DNA of 32,022 bases, taken from the NCBI GenBank assembly GCA_023458315.1, contig JAEXAH010000096.1, forward strand, positions 1 to 32,022, read 5' to 3'. Under the pieces are notes generated by a model. That model was not told the origin of the DNA and searched no databases. It saw nothing but the letters and a program-made list of their open reading frames with translations. Origin of the DNA: Pseudomonadota bacterium (GTDB lineage: Bacteria > Pseudomonadota > Alphaproteobacteria > Rhodospirillales > Magnetospirillaceae). A program made the position numbers and the translations under genes. Numbering within the stretch: the first letter of the stretch is position 1; the number at the start of each line of letters is the position of its first letter. Below, piece by piece: positions 1 to 7,550 of the stretch.

Positions 1-471
1 CTGCCCATCCTGGCGGCGCTGCCGCTGCCGCCCGCCGCCGCCGCCGCGCGCGACCGGCTGGCCCAGGTGGTGGAACTGATCCGCGCCGCCGCGCCGGAAC
101 TGACCCTGACCGTCGACCCGGTGGAAAACCGCGGTTTCGAATATCACACCGGCATCGCCTTCACCCTGTTCGGCCGCAACGTGTCGGGCGAATTGGGGCG
201 CGGCGGCCGGTATCTGGCCGGTGGCGTCGAACCCGCCACCGGGGCCACGCTGTTCATGGACACCGTGCTGGCGGTGCTGCCCGCCGCCAACCCGCCCGGC
301 CGCGTGCTGGTGCCGGTGGGGGCGCCGCGCGCCTGGGCCCAGGCGCTGCGCGCCCAGGGCTGGGTCACGGTGGCGGCGTTGGAAGTGGCGAAGGATTGGG
401 ACGCCGAGGCCCGGCGTCTGGGCTGCGGCCATGTGCTGTCGGCCGATGGCATCAAGACTGTTTCTGAATAA
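1..471 (+). CDS. hisZ: ATP phosphoribosyltransferase regulatory subunit, 3' part
   Basis: The reading frame is open from the first base of the window and ends with TAA at 469-471, so the 5' part of the gene lies outside. The residues include GFEYHTGIAF and GRGGRY, which are typical of the class II aminoacyl-tRNA-synthetase-like fold of HisZ (compare the YYTG and GRYD motifs of HisRS/HisZ). HisZ is catalytically inactive as a synthetase and forms a complex with short-form HisG, controlling the first step of histidine biosynthesis in the cytoplasm. It is followed 12 bp later by purA, a known gene order in Rhodospirillales, so the two are probably cotranscribed. HisRS itself is the main alternative, but the C-terminal anticodon-binding domain expected in HisRS is not seen. 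Confidence 0.85.
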   Translation: MPILAALPLPPAAAAARDRLAQVVELIRAAAPELTLTVDPVENRGFEYHTGIAFTLFGRNVSGELGRGGRYLAGGVEPATGATLFMDTVLAVLPAANPPGRVLVPVGAPRAWAQALRAQGWVTVAALEVAKDWDAEARRLGCGHVLSADGIKTVSE

Positions 472-483
472 GGGACCTGAGAG

Positions 484-1773
484 ATGGCGAATGTTGCGGT
501 GGTCGGCGCCCAGTGGGGCGACGAGGGCAAAGGCAAGGTCGTCGACTGGCTGAGCGAGCGGGCCGACGTGGTCGTGCGCTTCCAGGGCGGCCACAATGCC
601 GGCCACACCCTGGTGATCAACGGCGTGACCTACAAGCTGTCGTTGCTGCCCTCGGGCGTGGTGCGCGGCAAGCTCAGCATCATCGGCAACGGCGTGGTGG
701 TCGATCCGTGGGCGCTGCTGGCCGAGATCGAGCGTGTCCAGGCCCAGGGCCTGAAGATCGGCCCCGACGTGCTGAAGATCGCCGAGAACGCCTGCCTGAT
801 CCTGCCGGTGCACGGCCATCTGGACCGTGCGCGCGAGGAAGCCTCGGGCGCGGGCAAGATCGGCACCACCGGTCGCGGCATCGGCCCGGCCTATGAGGAC
901 CGTGTCGGCCGTCGCGCCATCCGCGTCTGCGACCTGGCTGACGAGGCGCTGCTGGAAGCCAAGGTCGAGAAGCTGCTGAAGCACCACAACGCCCTGCTGG
1001 CCGGCTTGGGCGCCGCGCCGGTGGACGGCGCCGAGATGCTGAAGCAGATCAAGGACGTCGCCCCGAAGATCCTGCCCTATGCCGACGTGGTCTGGCAGCG
1101 TCTGGACGAAATCCGCCACACCCGCAAGCGCGTGCTGTTCGAAGGCGCCCAGGGCGCCATGCTGGACGTGGATCACGGCACCTATCCCTTCGTCACCTCG
1201 TCTTCCACCGTGTCGGGCAATGCCGGAACCGGTTCGGGCGTCGGTCCGGGGCAGGTGGGTTATGTGCTGGGTATCTGCAAGGCGTACACCACCCGTGTCG
1301 GCGCCGGTCCGTTCCCGACCGAGCTGGACAACGACATCGGCCATCTGATCGGTGATCGCGGCCACGAATTCGGCACCGTCACCGGTCGTCGCCGCCGCTG
1401 CGGCTGGTTCGACGCGGTGCTGGTGCGTCAGGCGGTCAAGGTCGGCGGCATCACCGGCATCGCGCTGACCAAGCTGGACGTGCTGGACGGCTTCGACGAG
1501 CTGAAGATCTGCACCGGCTACAAGTACAAGGGCGAGATCATCAACCACCTGCCCGCCAACCAGAGCGCGCAGGCCGAGGTCGAGCCCATCTACGAAACCA
1601 TCGAGGGCTGGAAGGAATCCACCCGTGGCGCCCGGTCGTGGGTCGAACTGCCCGCCACCGCCATCAAGTACGTGCGCCGCATCGAGGAACTGATCGACGC
1701 CCCGGTGGCGCTGTTGTCCACCAGCCCCGAGCGCGACGACACCATCCTGGTGCACGACCCCTTCGCGTCGTAA
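484..1773 (+). CDS. purA: Adenylosuccinate synthetase
   Basis: A 429-residue protein, the usual PurA length. It catalyses GTP-dependent condensation of IMP with aspartate to adenylosuccinate, the first committed step towards AMP, in the cytoplasm. The N-terminal GTP-binding loop GDEGKGK (residues about 12-18) with the catalytic Asp is present, followed by GGHNAGHT, the IMP-binding segment GTTGRGIGPAYEDR, FEGAQGAMLDVDHGTYP and TRVGAGPFPTE. The start ATG follows a purine-rich AGGGACCTGAGAG segment serving as ribosome binding site. The gene starts 12 bp after hisZ and is followed by a strong hairpin terminator at 1791-1820, which probably ends the hisZ-purA transcript. Nothing in the sequence suggests damage. 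Confidence 0.98.
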   Translation: MANVAVVGAQWGDEGKGKVVDWLSERADVVVRFQGGHNAGHTLVINGVTYKLSLLPSGVVRGKLSIIGNGVVVDPWALLAEIERVQAQGLKIGPDVLKIAENACLILPVHGHLDRAREEASGAGKIGTTGRGIGPAYEDRVGRRAIRVCDLADEALLEAKVEKLLKHHNALLAGLGAAPVDGAEMLKQIKDVAPKILPYADVVWQRLDEIRHTRKRVLFEGAQGAMLDVDHGTYPFVTSSSTVSGNAGTGSGVGPGQVGYVLGICKAYTTRVGAGPFPTELDNDIGHLIGDRGHEFGTVTGRRRRCGWFDAVLVRQAVKVGGITGIALTKLDVLDGFDELKICTGYKYKGEIINHLPANQSAQAEVEPIYETIEGWKESTRGARSWVELPATAIKYVRRIEELIDAPVALLSTSPERDDTILVHDPFAS

Positions 1774-1790
1774 TCCGGGTCATCCCAGGC

Positions 1791-1820
1791 AAAGGCCGGT
1801 TCCGCCAGGAACCGGCCTTT
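1791..1820 (+). terminator. Hairpin terminator after purA
   Basis: A perfect 13-bp inverted repeat (arms AAAGGCCGGTTCC at 1791-1803 and GGAACCGGCCTTT at 1808-1820) with a GCCA loop lies 17 bp after the purA stop. The arms end in A3/T3, so it could act in both directions, although the T-tract on the plus strand is short. Confidence 0.85.
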
Positions 1821-1907
1821 CGCATCTTTGAAGCTTGAGCGCACGCCCGCGCCCTCGTACAAAGGACAAGGGCCGGAGAAGACGGCACGCACAGGAACGG
1901 CGCGAGA

Positions 1908-3947
1908 ATGGCGGAACAGGCAAGCGAGCAGCAGGAAGCGGTCGTCCCCGCAGGCCCTCCCGGGGTGTTGCGGGACCGCTATACCATTCGCTCGAACGAG
2001 CCGCTGCCCGACATGTCGACGCCCAACGCCGAAGCCTTCGTGGCTGCGGACAAGCGCGACCCCAAACGGCCGCTGTTCGCCCTGATCTGCCGTCCCGACC
2101 TGCCGGTGCGCGTCAACGTCATGCGCGCCATCAAGGGCATGCAGGGCGCCGGGCAGATGCAATTGGTGGAATGGGGGCCGATGAACTGGCCGCCCGCCGG
2201 GCGCCAGTGCATGACGGTGGTGTACGAACGCCCCACCGGCAAGCGCCTGATGGCCAATCTGCGCAGCGAATGCCGCCGCGTCGACGAATACGCCATCACC
2301 CCCAAGGTGGTCGAGCCGCTGGTGGCGGCCATCCGCGAACTGACCAGTCGCGGCATCACCCATCGCGCCATCCGCACCACCAATCTGTTCTTCATGGACG
2401 AAAGCGGCGAACGCATCGCGCTGGGCGATTGCGTCACCGCGCCGCCCGCCTACGACCAGCCGCTGGTGTTCGAAACCATCGAAGCGGGCATGGCCAACAA
2501 CGTGGCGCGCGGCTCGGGCACTTATGCCGACGATCTGTATTCCCTGGGCGTCACCCTGGTCTTCCTGCTGCTGGGGCGCAACCCCGTCGTCCACATGGAC
2601 GACGAAACCATCCTGAAGATGAAGATCCAGCAGGGCAGCTACAACACCCTGGTGGGCGACGAACGGCTGCCGCTGGCCTTTGTCGAATTGCTGCGCGGCC
2701 TGCTGTGCGACGACGCCGAACAGCGTTGGGATATCGAGGCGCTGGACCTGTGGCTGTCGGGCCGCCGTCTGTCGCCCCTGCAACCGCGTCATGAAAAGCG
2801 GGCGGCGCGCGGCTTTCCCTTCAACGGCAAGGAATATTTCAACGGCCGCGAACTGGCGGCGGCCATGGCGCGCAATTGGGACGCCGCCATTCCGCCGGTG
2901 CTGGAAGGCAAGCTGGAACTGTGGCTGCGCCGCGCCGTCGAGGACAAGGAACGCGCCCAGGCGGTGTCCGACATGGTGCGGATGGTGCTGAACGGCGGCG
3001 GCGAGCGCCGCGCCGTCACCGACCAGATGCTGTGCAAGGTCCTGATGCTGTTGGACCCCACCGCGCCCATCCGCTACAAGGGCTTCAACGCCATGCCGGA
3101 CGGTGTCGGTACGGCGCTGGCCGCCGTCATGGCGCAGAAAAGCGATTCCCGGCTGGTGGCCGAGGTCATCCTGCGCGAAGTGCCCAAGCTGTGGTTCGAG
3201 GCGCGCAAGTTCTATTCCCCCGACAACTCGCTGATGGAAGGCAATTTCCGCGAGTTGAAGAATTATCTGACGCAGACCGGCATGGGGTTCGGCCTGGAAC
3301 GCTGCCTGTACGAGATGAACGACGCCCTGCCGTGTCAGAGCCCGCTGATCGGCGAGGAGTACATCACCGAACTCAAGGAATTGCTGCCGGCCCTCAACGC
3401 CGCCGCCGCCAAACAGGCCAATTCCAAGCAATGGCCGGTGGACCGTCACGTCGCCGCCTTCATGGGCGCGCGGGCGCGGTCCGACATCGACCGCAATCTG
3501 GCGGCGCTGAACGATTCCGATCCGGGCAAGGCGTTCATGGCCCTGCTGAACCTGTTCGCGGTGTTCCAGTATCGCCTGGGGCCGGAACAATTGCCCGCCC
3601 TGGCCGCCTGGGTCGGCGCCCTGGCCGGTTCCGCCATCGCGGGCTACCACTCGCGCGAGAAGCGCAAGGAACTGGAAAAGGAACTGGGCAAGCTGGTGCG
3701 GCGCGGCTCGGTGGTGGAAATCTACAACCTGCTGGAAAATCCCGGCGAGCGCGACAAGGACCACAACGATTTCGCCTGGGCCCAGGCCCAGTACCAGGCC
3801 GCCGATGACGAGATCAAGCGCGTCCAGAACAACGAGGAGGATCGCCAGTCCGAGGCCACCCGCATCGGCAAGCAGACGGCGGCCGTCACCGGCATCCTGG
3901 TCGCCCTGATCACCACGACCATCGTCGTCATCCTGAAGGTGTGGTAG
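1908..3947 (+). CDS. Tail-anchored protein kinase-like protein (predicted pseudokinase)
   Basis: A 679-residue protein. Residues about 25-290 resemble a Ser/Thr kinase fold, but key residues are missing. The catalytic loop reads HRAIRTTN (residues 152-159), with Ala154 where the catalytic Asp of HRD should be. The DFG motif is GDC (173-175). No clear glycine-rich loop or VAIK lysine is seen (the strand reads LFALIC). The DxxSLG segment of the C-lobe is kept at residues 209-214. A long alpha-helical region follows. The last about 20 residues (ILVALITTTIVVILKVW) form one membrane helix, so the protein is probably anchored at its C terminus with the kinase-like part in the cytoplasm. The next gene starts 3 bp after the stop and encodes a membrane protein, a likely partner. 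No enzymatic function is claimed. Confidence 0.8.
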   Translation: MAEQASEQQEAVVPAGPPGVLRDRYTIRSNEPLPDMSTPNAEAFVAADKRDPKRPLFALICRPDLPVRVNVMRAIKGMQGAGQMQLVEWGPMNWPPAGRQCMTVVYERPTGKRLMANLRSECRRVDEYAITPKVVEPLVAAIRELTSRGITHRAIRTTNLFFMDESGERIALGDCVTAPPAYDQPLVFETIEAGMANNVARGSGTYADDLYSLGVTLVFLLLGRNPVVHMDDETILKMKIQQGSYNTLVGDERLPLAFVELLRGLLCDDAEQRWDIEALDLWLSGRRLSPLQPRHEKRAARGFPFNGKEYFNGRELAAAMARNWDAAIPPVLEGKLELWLRRAVEDKERAQAVSDMVRMVLNGGGERRAVTDQMLCKVLMLLDPTAPIRYKGFNAMPDGVGTALAAVMAQKSDSRLVAEVILREVPKLWFEARKFYSPDNSLMEGNFRELKNYLTQTGMGFGLERCLYEMNDALPCQSPLIGEEYITELKELLPALNAAAAKQANSKQWPVDRHVAAFMGARARSDIDRNLAALNDSDPGKAFMALLNLFAVFQYRLGPEQLPALAAWVGALAGSAIAGYHSREKRKELEKELGKLVRRGSVVEIYNLLENPGERDKDHNDFAWAQAQYQAADDEIKRVQNNEEDRQSEATRIGKQTAAVTGILVALITTTIVVILKVW

Positions 3948-3950
3948 GCC

Positions 3951-4442
3951 ATGGCGAAGAAGAAACCGGCCCCGGTGGCGAAGGGCAAGAAAGGCGGTGG
4001 CGGCGGCGGTGGCAGCGGCATGAACAAGGTCGTCGTGCTGATGATCCTGGCGGCGCTGGTGCCGTTTTCGCTGCCGACGGTGGTTCTGCTGTTCTTCACC
4101 ATGTTGCCGACCCTGGCGGCGTGGGCCAGCGAGAAGGGATCGAACAAATACGCCTGGCTGTGTGTCGGCGGCCTGAATTTCTCAGGCGTCATCAAGTTCC
4201 TGTTCGATCTGTGGTTCGGCGTCCACACCCTGGACGAAGCCTTCAACCTGCTGTCCGAGGCCAGCGTGCTGTTGTGGGCCTATGGCGCCTCGGGCATCGG
4301 CTGGCTGATGTATCTCAGCATGCCGCCCATGGTGTCGTCGTGGCTGTCCTTCACCACCGACCGCCGCATCGCCGCCCTCAAGGCCGCGCAAAAGCGGCTG
4401 GTCGAGGAATGGGGCGACGAAGTCACCAAGAAGGACCTGTAA
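3951..4442 (+). CDS. Small membrane protein, partner of the pseudokinase gene
   Basis: A 163-residue protein of unknown function. It starts with a Lys/Ala/Pro-rich stretch and a run of seven glycines with a following serine (about residues 13-22). Two to three hydrophobic segments follow: about 25-53, possibly 63-80, and 96-128. The C terminus is charged and ends KKDL. ATG lies 3 bp after the pseudokinase stop, which indicates translational coupling in a two-gene operon. The coding strand and frame are supported by this coupling and by a hairpin directly after the stop. I do not recognise a named family. Confidence 0.75.
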   Translation: MAKKKPAPVAKGKKGGGGGGGSGMNKVVVLMILAALVPFSLPTVVLLFFTMLPTLAAWASEKGSNKYAWLCVGGLNFSGVIKFLFDLWFGVHTLDEAFNLLSEASVLLWAYGASGIGWLMYLSMPPMVSSWLSFTTDRRIAALKAAQKRLVEEWGDEVTKKDL

Positions 4443-4445
4443 TAC

Positions 4446-4476
4446 CAGTTCCACGAATTTCCAACTTGTGGAACTG
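4446..4476 (+). terminator. Hairpin after the pseudokinase operon
   Basis: A perfect 9-bp inverted repeat (CAGTTCCAC at 4446-4454 and GTGGAACTG at 4468-4476, 13-nt loop) begins 4 bp after the stop of the membrane-protein gene. It is followed only by ATTT, so it is a weak intrinsic terminator or an mRNA 3'-end stabiliser. A second, imperfect hairpin lies at about 4540-4562. Confidence 0.5.
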
Positions 4477-4570
4477 ATTTGCGGCCATTGAGGCCGCGGC
4501 CAAGCCCGCGCATGCGGGCGCCCGGCGAGGGACAATACAACCGGTCAATTCATTGGCCGGTTGGTATAAA

Positions 4571-4594
4571 AAGGGCGCCCCTTGGGGCGCCCTT
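4571..4594 (-). terminator. Intrinsic terminator of rpoH
   Basis: The arms AAGGGCGCCC (4571-4580) and GGGCGCCCTT (4585-4594) are perfectly complementary. Read on the minus strand the stem is followed by TTTTTATA, a classical rho-independent terminator. It starts about 22 bp after the rpoH stop codon. Confidence 0.9.
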
Positions 4595-4616
4595 GGTGTT
4601 GCGATTGGCGAGGGGG

Positions 4617-5483
4617 TCATTCCCCGGTGGTCTTGATGGATTTTTGCAGTTTCTCGAAGGCGCGCACCTCGATCTGGCGCACGCGTTCGCGGCTGATGCC
4701 GTATTGCTGTGACAGATCCTCCAGCGTCACCGGGTTCTCCTGAAGGCGGCGCTGGGTCAGGATGTGCCGCTCGCGGTCGTTCAGCGATGCCAGGGCCGAA
4801 GTCAGCATGTTGCGGCGGCGGCCCAGTTCCTGGCGTTCGGCCAGTTCCGTCTCCTGGTCGATGGTGTCGTCCACCAGCCAATCCTGCCACTCGCCCTCGC
4901 CGTCCATGCGCACCGGCGCATTCAGGCTGTGGTCGGGGCTGGACAGGCGGCGGTTCATGTTGACCACGTCTTCCTCGGGCACCGCCAGTTTTTCGGCGAT
5001 GATGCGCACGTTCTCGGGGCTCAGATCGCCTTCCTCGATGGCCTGCATCTGGCCCTTCAGCTTGCGCAGGTTGAAGAACAACTTCTTCTGCGCGGCTGTG
5101 GTGCCCATCTTCACCAGCGACCAGGAATGCAGGATGTATTCCTGGATCGAAGCGCGAATCCACCACATGGCATAGGTGGCCAGTCGGAAGCCGCGATCGG
5201 GGTCGAAGCGGCGCACCGCCTGAAGCATGCCGACATTGCCCTCGGAAATCAGTTCGCCCAGCGGCAGGCCATAGCCGCGATAGCCCATGGCGATCTTGGC
5301 GACCAGACGCAGATGGCTGGTGACAAGCCGGTTGGCGGCGGCGGAATCGTCGTGTTGCTGGTAGCGCTTGGCCAGTTGGTATTCCTCGTCCGGCGCCAGC
5401 ATGGGGAACTTGCGGATTTCCTGCAAATAGCGGGAAAGGTTGCCTTCGGGGGCAAGCGACAGGGTGGGAGACATGGCCGTCAT
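4617..5483 (-). CDS. rpoH: RNA polymerase sigma-32 factor (heat shock)
   Basis: A 288-residue sigma-70-family protein of RpoH length that directs RNA polymerase to heat-shock promoters. Region 2 is intact (HLRLVAKIAMGYRGYG, then DPDRGFRLATYAMWWIRASIQEYI in two adjoining parts). The RpoH-specific box QKKLFFNLRKLK follows, and the region 4.2 helix-turn-helix GISRERVRQIEVRAFEKL lies near the C terminus. The frame is open further upstream to 5618, but I chose ATG at 5483 because GGAGA lies 7 nt before it and family members start near this point; ATG at 5474 is an alternative. The gene is downstream of rluD in the same direction, with a structured 150-bp leader in between. Confidence 0.95.
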   Translation of the reverse strand: MTAMSPTLSLAPEGNLSRYLQEIRKFPMLAPDEEYQLAKRYQQHDDSAAANRLVTSHLRLVAKIAMGYRGYGLPLGELISEGNVGMLQAVRRFDPDRGFRLATYAMWWIRASIQEYILHSWSLVKMGTTAAQKKLFFNLRKLKGQMQAIEEGDLSPENVRIIAEKLAVPEEDVVNMNRRLSSPDHSLNAPVRMDGEGEWQDWLVDDTIDQETELAERQELGRRRNMLTSALASLNDRERHILTQRRLQENPVTLEDLSQQYGISRERVRQIEVRAFEKLQKSIKTTGE

Positions 5484-5537
5484 CTCACAATCTCCTCTCT
5501 TGGCGCGGGCGGCGAAGGGGGGGGCCGTCCGGCGCGC

Positions 5538-5580
5538 GGATGGTTCCGAGCAAGAACCATCCTTGTGATTCAGTATCACA
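5538..5580 (-). promoter_or_regulatory. rpoH: Two adjacent hairpins in the rpoH leader
   Basis: In mRNA order, the first element is a 6-bp inverted repeat TGTGAT-N5-ATCACA (5580-5564). One base later comes a 9-bp perfect inverted repeat with arms GGATGGTTC and GAACCATCC (5562-5538, 7-nt loop). They lie 55-97 nt before the chosen rpoH ATG. The first repeat could also be a protein-binding palindrome. RpoH synthesis is commonly controlled at the mRNA level, so a regulatory role is plausible but is inference; the ribosome binding site itself is not inside either stem. Confidence 0.5.
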
Positions 5581-5616
5581 TTAAGATCGGGTTGAGAATG
5601 GCACAGCGCAGCACTC

Positions 5617-5645
5617 AAGTATAGTGCTTTTTTAAACCTATTCTA
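5617..5645 (-). promoter_or_regulatory. rpoH: Candidate sigma-70 promoter of rpoH
   Basis: On the minus strand TATACT (5622-5617) is a good -10 element. A weak -35 (TTAGAA) lies 17 bp upstream inside the last codons of rluD. This would place the transcript start near 5610 and give a leader of about 125 nt that contains both hairpins. Confidence 0.4.
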
Positions 5646-6612
5646 AAGCAGCCATCAGGGCATTGATGTCGGCTGGAAGGTCGCTTTCGAAACGGACTAA
5701 TTCTCCGGTAGTAGGGTGGGTAAACCCGAGTAGGTAGGCGTGCAACGCTTGGCGGGGAAAGTCCGCCAGGGCGGCGCGGGCGTGTTCGGGAAGGGCCTTC
5801 AGCTTGGCGGCGCGCGAGCGGCCATAGGTCTGGTCGCCGACCAGCGGGTGGCCGATGGACGTCATGTGGACGCGGATCTGGTGGGTGCGGCCGGTGGACA
5901 GGCGGCATTCCACCAGGCTGACCGTGCCGCCCGCGAACGGGCGGATGACGCGATAGCGGGTGTGGGCGTGCTTGCCGCCATGGCTGACGATGGCCATTTT
6001 CTTGCGGTCCTGGGGCGAGCGGCCGATGTCGCCCTCGATGTCGCCCTGGGTCGGATTGGGCATGCCCCACACCAGCGCCTTGTAGGCGCGTTCCAGGGTG
6101 TGGGCGGCGAATTGCTCGGACAGGGCATGATGGGCGCGGTCGTTCTTCGCCACCACCAACAGGCCGCTGGTGTCCTTGTCGATGCGGTGGACGATGCCGG
6201 GGCGGCGCACGCCGCCGATGCCCGACAGCGACTCGCCGCAATGGGCCAGCAAGGCGTTGACCAGGGTGTGGTCGGGGCTGCCGGGGGCGGGGTGGACCAC
6301 CATGCCCGCCGGTTTGTCGATGACGATCAGGTCGCCGTCCTCATAGACCACGTCCAGGGCGATGTCCTGGGCCTCGGGCTCGGCCGGGGCGTCGGGCGGC
6401 ACGGCGACGGCGAAATCCTGCCCGGCTTTGACCTTGGCCGAGGCGTCGGCTATGGTCACACCCGCCGACACGACCCGTCCCTGCTCGATCAACGACTTGA
6501 TGCGGGTGCGCGACAGGTCGGGCAGGCGCGCCGACAGCCATTTGTCCAGGCGCTGCCCGGCTTCCTCGGGAAGAACGGGGGAGGGGGACAGCAAGGTGGT
6601 TTCGGCGGGCAT
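5638..6612 (-). CDS. rluD: Large-subunit rRNA pseudouridine synthase, RluD family
   Basis: A 324-residue protein with an N-terminal S4 RNA-binding domain (about residues 18-75: RLDKWLSARLPDLSRTRIKS...) and a RluA-type catalytic domain. The catalytic motif HRIDKDTSGLLVVAK is at 142-156, with Asp145 as the nucleophile. GRTHQIRVH, conserved in the family, lies further on. The enzyme isomerises uridines in 23S rRNA (helix 69 positions for RluD proper). ATG at 6612 follows a weak GAGAG. It lies upstream of rpoH and is divergent from the small membrane-protein gene with only 35 bp between starts. Assignment to RluD rather than another RluA paralogue rests on the length and the S4 domain. Confidence 0.92.
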   Translation of the reverse strand: MPAETTLLSPSPVLPEEAGQRLDKWLSARLPDLSRTRIKSLIEQGRVVSAGVTIADASAKVKAGQDFAVAVPPDAPAEPEAQDIALDVVYEDGDLIVIDKPAGMVVHPAPGSPDHTLVNALLAHCGESLSGIGGVRRPGIVHRIDKDTSGLLVVAKNDRAHHALSEQFAAHTLERAYKALVWGMPNPTQGDIEGDIGRSPQDRKKMAIVSHGGKHAHTRYRVIRPFAGGTVSLVECRLSTGRTHQIRVHMTSIGHPLVGDQTYGRSRAAKLKALPEHARAALADFPRQALHAYLLGFTHPTTGELVRFESDLPADINALMAALE

Positions 6613-6647
6613 CGGCGCTCTCGTTGAATTTCCGTGTGGGGATTGAA

Positions 6648-6977
6648 GTGCAAGGCATCAAGGCGATCAAGGCTCTGGTTGCGTTCATGGGCGTTCTTCT
6701 GGTGGCCGGGCTGGCCGTTCTGGGCTGGGGATTGTCCAACACCGCGGGAAAGGTGGGCAAGCCGCGCCCGGCGGCGACGGTGGCCGCCGGGACCGATTTC
6801 GGCAATGTCGACGTTCTGGTTCCGGCTGGCAGCCGCATCGAACAGGCCCTGGTGGTCGGCGACCGTCTGGTGTTGCGTCTGTCCGGCGGCGCCGAACGTC
6901 TGCTGGTCATCGACCCGTTGGCGGGGAATGTCGCGGGATCGTTCGTGCTGACTCCCGAAGCTCCGGCGGGGCGCTGA
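6648..6977 (+). CDS. Small single-pass membrane protein (DUF6476-like)
   Basis: A 109-residue protein with one N-terminal membrane helix (ALVAFMGVLLVAGLAVLGWGL) and a soluble, probably periplasmic, beta-rich C-terminal part. GTG at 6648 is preferred because GGGG lies 7 nt before it; an in-frame TTG at 6624 is possible. Position next to rluD and overall size fit the alphaproteobacterial DUF6476 family, from memory and not verified. The next gene begins 2 bp after its stop, so the two form an operon. Function unknown. Confidence 0.75.
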   Translation: MQGIKAIKALVAFMGVLLVAGLAVLGWGLSNTAGKVGKPRPAATVAAGTDFGNVDVLVPAGSRIEQALVVGDRLVLRLSGGAERLLVIDPLAGNVAGSFVLTPEAPAGR

Positions 6978-6979
6978 TC

Positions 6980-7453
6980 ATGATCCTGCAAACCGACGCC
7001 ACTCTGATGAAGGCCATGATCGACGCCGCCGAGGCCGCCTATCCGGCCGAAGCCTGCGGCCTGATCATCGGCCGCGGCAAGGGCCAGTTGATCCGCGTCA
7101 CCCGCGTCGTCCCGGCCCCCAACCTGCTGGCCGCCACCGGCGACCGCTTCGAACTGGACCCGGCGGTGCGCATCCAGGTGGAAAAGGAATTGCGCGAAAC
7201 CGGGACCAAGGACCGCATCGTCGGCCATTACCATTCCCACACCGACGGCACCACCGACCCCTCGGCCACCGACCGCGCCTCGGCCCACGAACCGAACCTG
7301 GCCTGGGTGATCATCGGCGTGACCGACGGCCAAGCCATCCTGACCCAGGCCCACCGCCTGGACGAACGCCGCAACGACTTTCGCCCGGTGCCCATCAGAA
7401 TTCCCAAACCCCACAAAAAAAGTGCTTGCGCCCCCGCCGAGATTTCGGCATAA
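6980..7453 (+). CDS. JAMM/MPN-domain metalloprotease (Mov34/M67-like)
   Basis: A 157-residue protein with a complete JAMM zinc site: Glu24 in YPAEACGLIIG, and the H-x-H...S-x-x-D signature as His85, His87, Ser95 and Asp98 in HYHSHTDGTTDPSATD. Proteins of this type cleave isopeptide or peptide bonds next to small ubiquitin-like or sulfur-carrier proteins. In bacteria many are stand-alone and uncharacterised, so the substrate here is unknown. It is coupled to the small membrane protein upstream (2-bp gap). Its TAA stop codon is part of the -10 element proposed for tRNA-Glu. Confidence 0.9.
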   Translation: MILQTDATLMKAMIDAAEAAYPAEACGLIIGRGKGQLIRVTRVVPAPNLLAATGDRFELDPAVRIQVEKELRETGTKDRIVGHYHSHTDGTTDPSATDRASAHEPNLAWVIIGVTDGQAILTQAHRLDERRNDFRPVPIRIPKPHKKSACAPAEISA

Positions 7454-7454
7454 A
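7426..7454 (+). promoter_or_regulatory. Promoter of tRNA-Glu inside the end of the JAMM gene
   Basis: TTGCGC (7426-7431) and CATAAA (7449-7454) are separated by exactly 17 bp and lie 20 bp before the tRNA. The TAA stop of the preceding gene forms the centre of the -10 element. Confidence 0.5.
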
Positions 7455-7474
7455 GCGGGCCTCGCGCCGCAGAC

Positions 7475-7550
7475 GTCCCCATCGTCTAGAGGCCTAGGAC
7501 ACCGCCCTCTCACGGCGGCAACCGGGGTTCGAATCCCCGTGGGGACGCCA
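7475..7550 (+). tRNA. tRNA-Glu (anticodon CTC)
   Basis: A complete 76-nt tRNA. The acceptor stem GTCCCCA pairs with TGGGGAC (7540-7546), followed by discriminator G and an encoded CCA at 7548-7550. The anticodon arm has CCGCC/GGCGG stems around a loop whose anticodon is CTC, reading GAG. The T-arm is CCGGG-GTTCGAAT-CCCCG-like. Its 3' end is the boundary of the mobile island that begins at 7551. Confidence 0.97.

Noticed and set aside
1590..3764. 724-codon open frame on the minus strand across purA and the pseudokinase gene
   Set aside because: It is antisense to two well-supported genes, has a low-complexity His/Gln/Arg-rich translation typical of a high-GC shadow frame, and has no motif.
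5564..5580. TGTGAT-N5-ATCACA as a CRP/FNR-type site
   Set aside because: The spacing between TGTGA and TCACA is 7 instead of 6, and the position would be downstream of the proposed start; kept only as a generic hairpin/palindrome.
5610..5633. Short stem followed by T6, considered as terminator of rluD
   Set aside because: The T-run follows the stem on the plus strand, whereas rluD is on the minus strand; no plus-strand gene ends here. The same bases contain a better -10 for rpoH.
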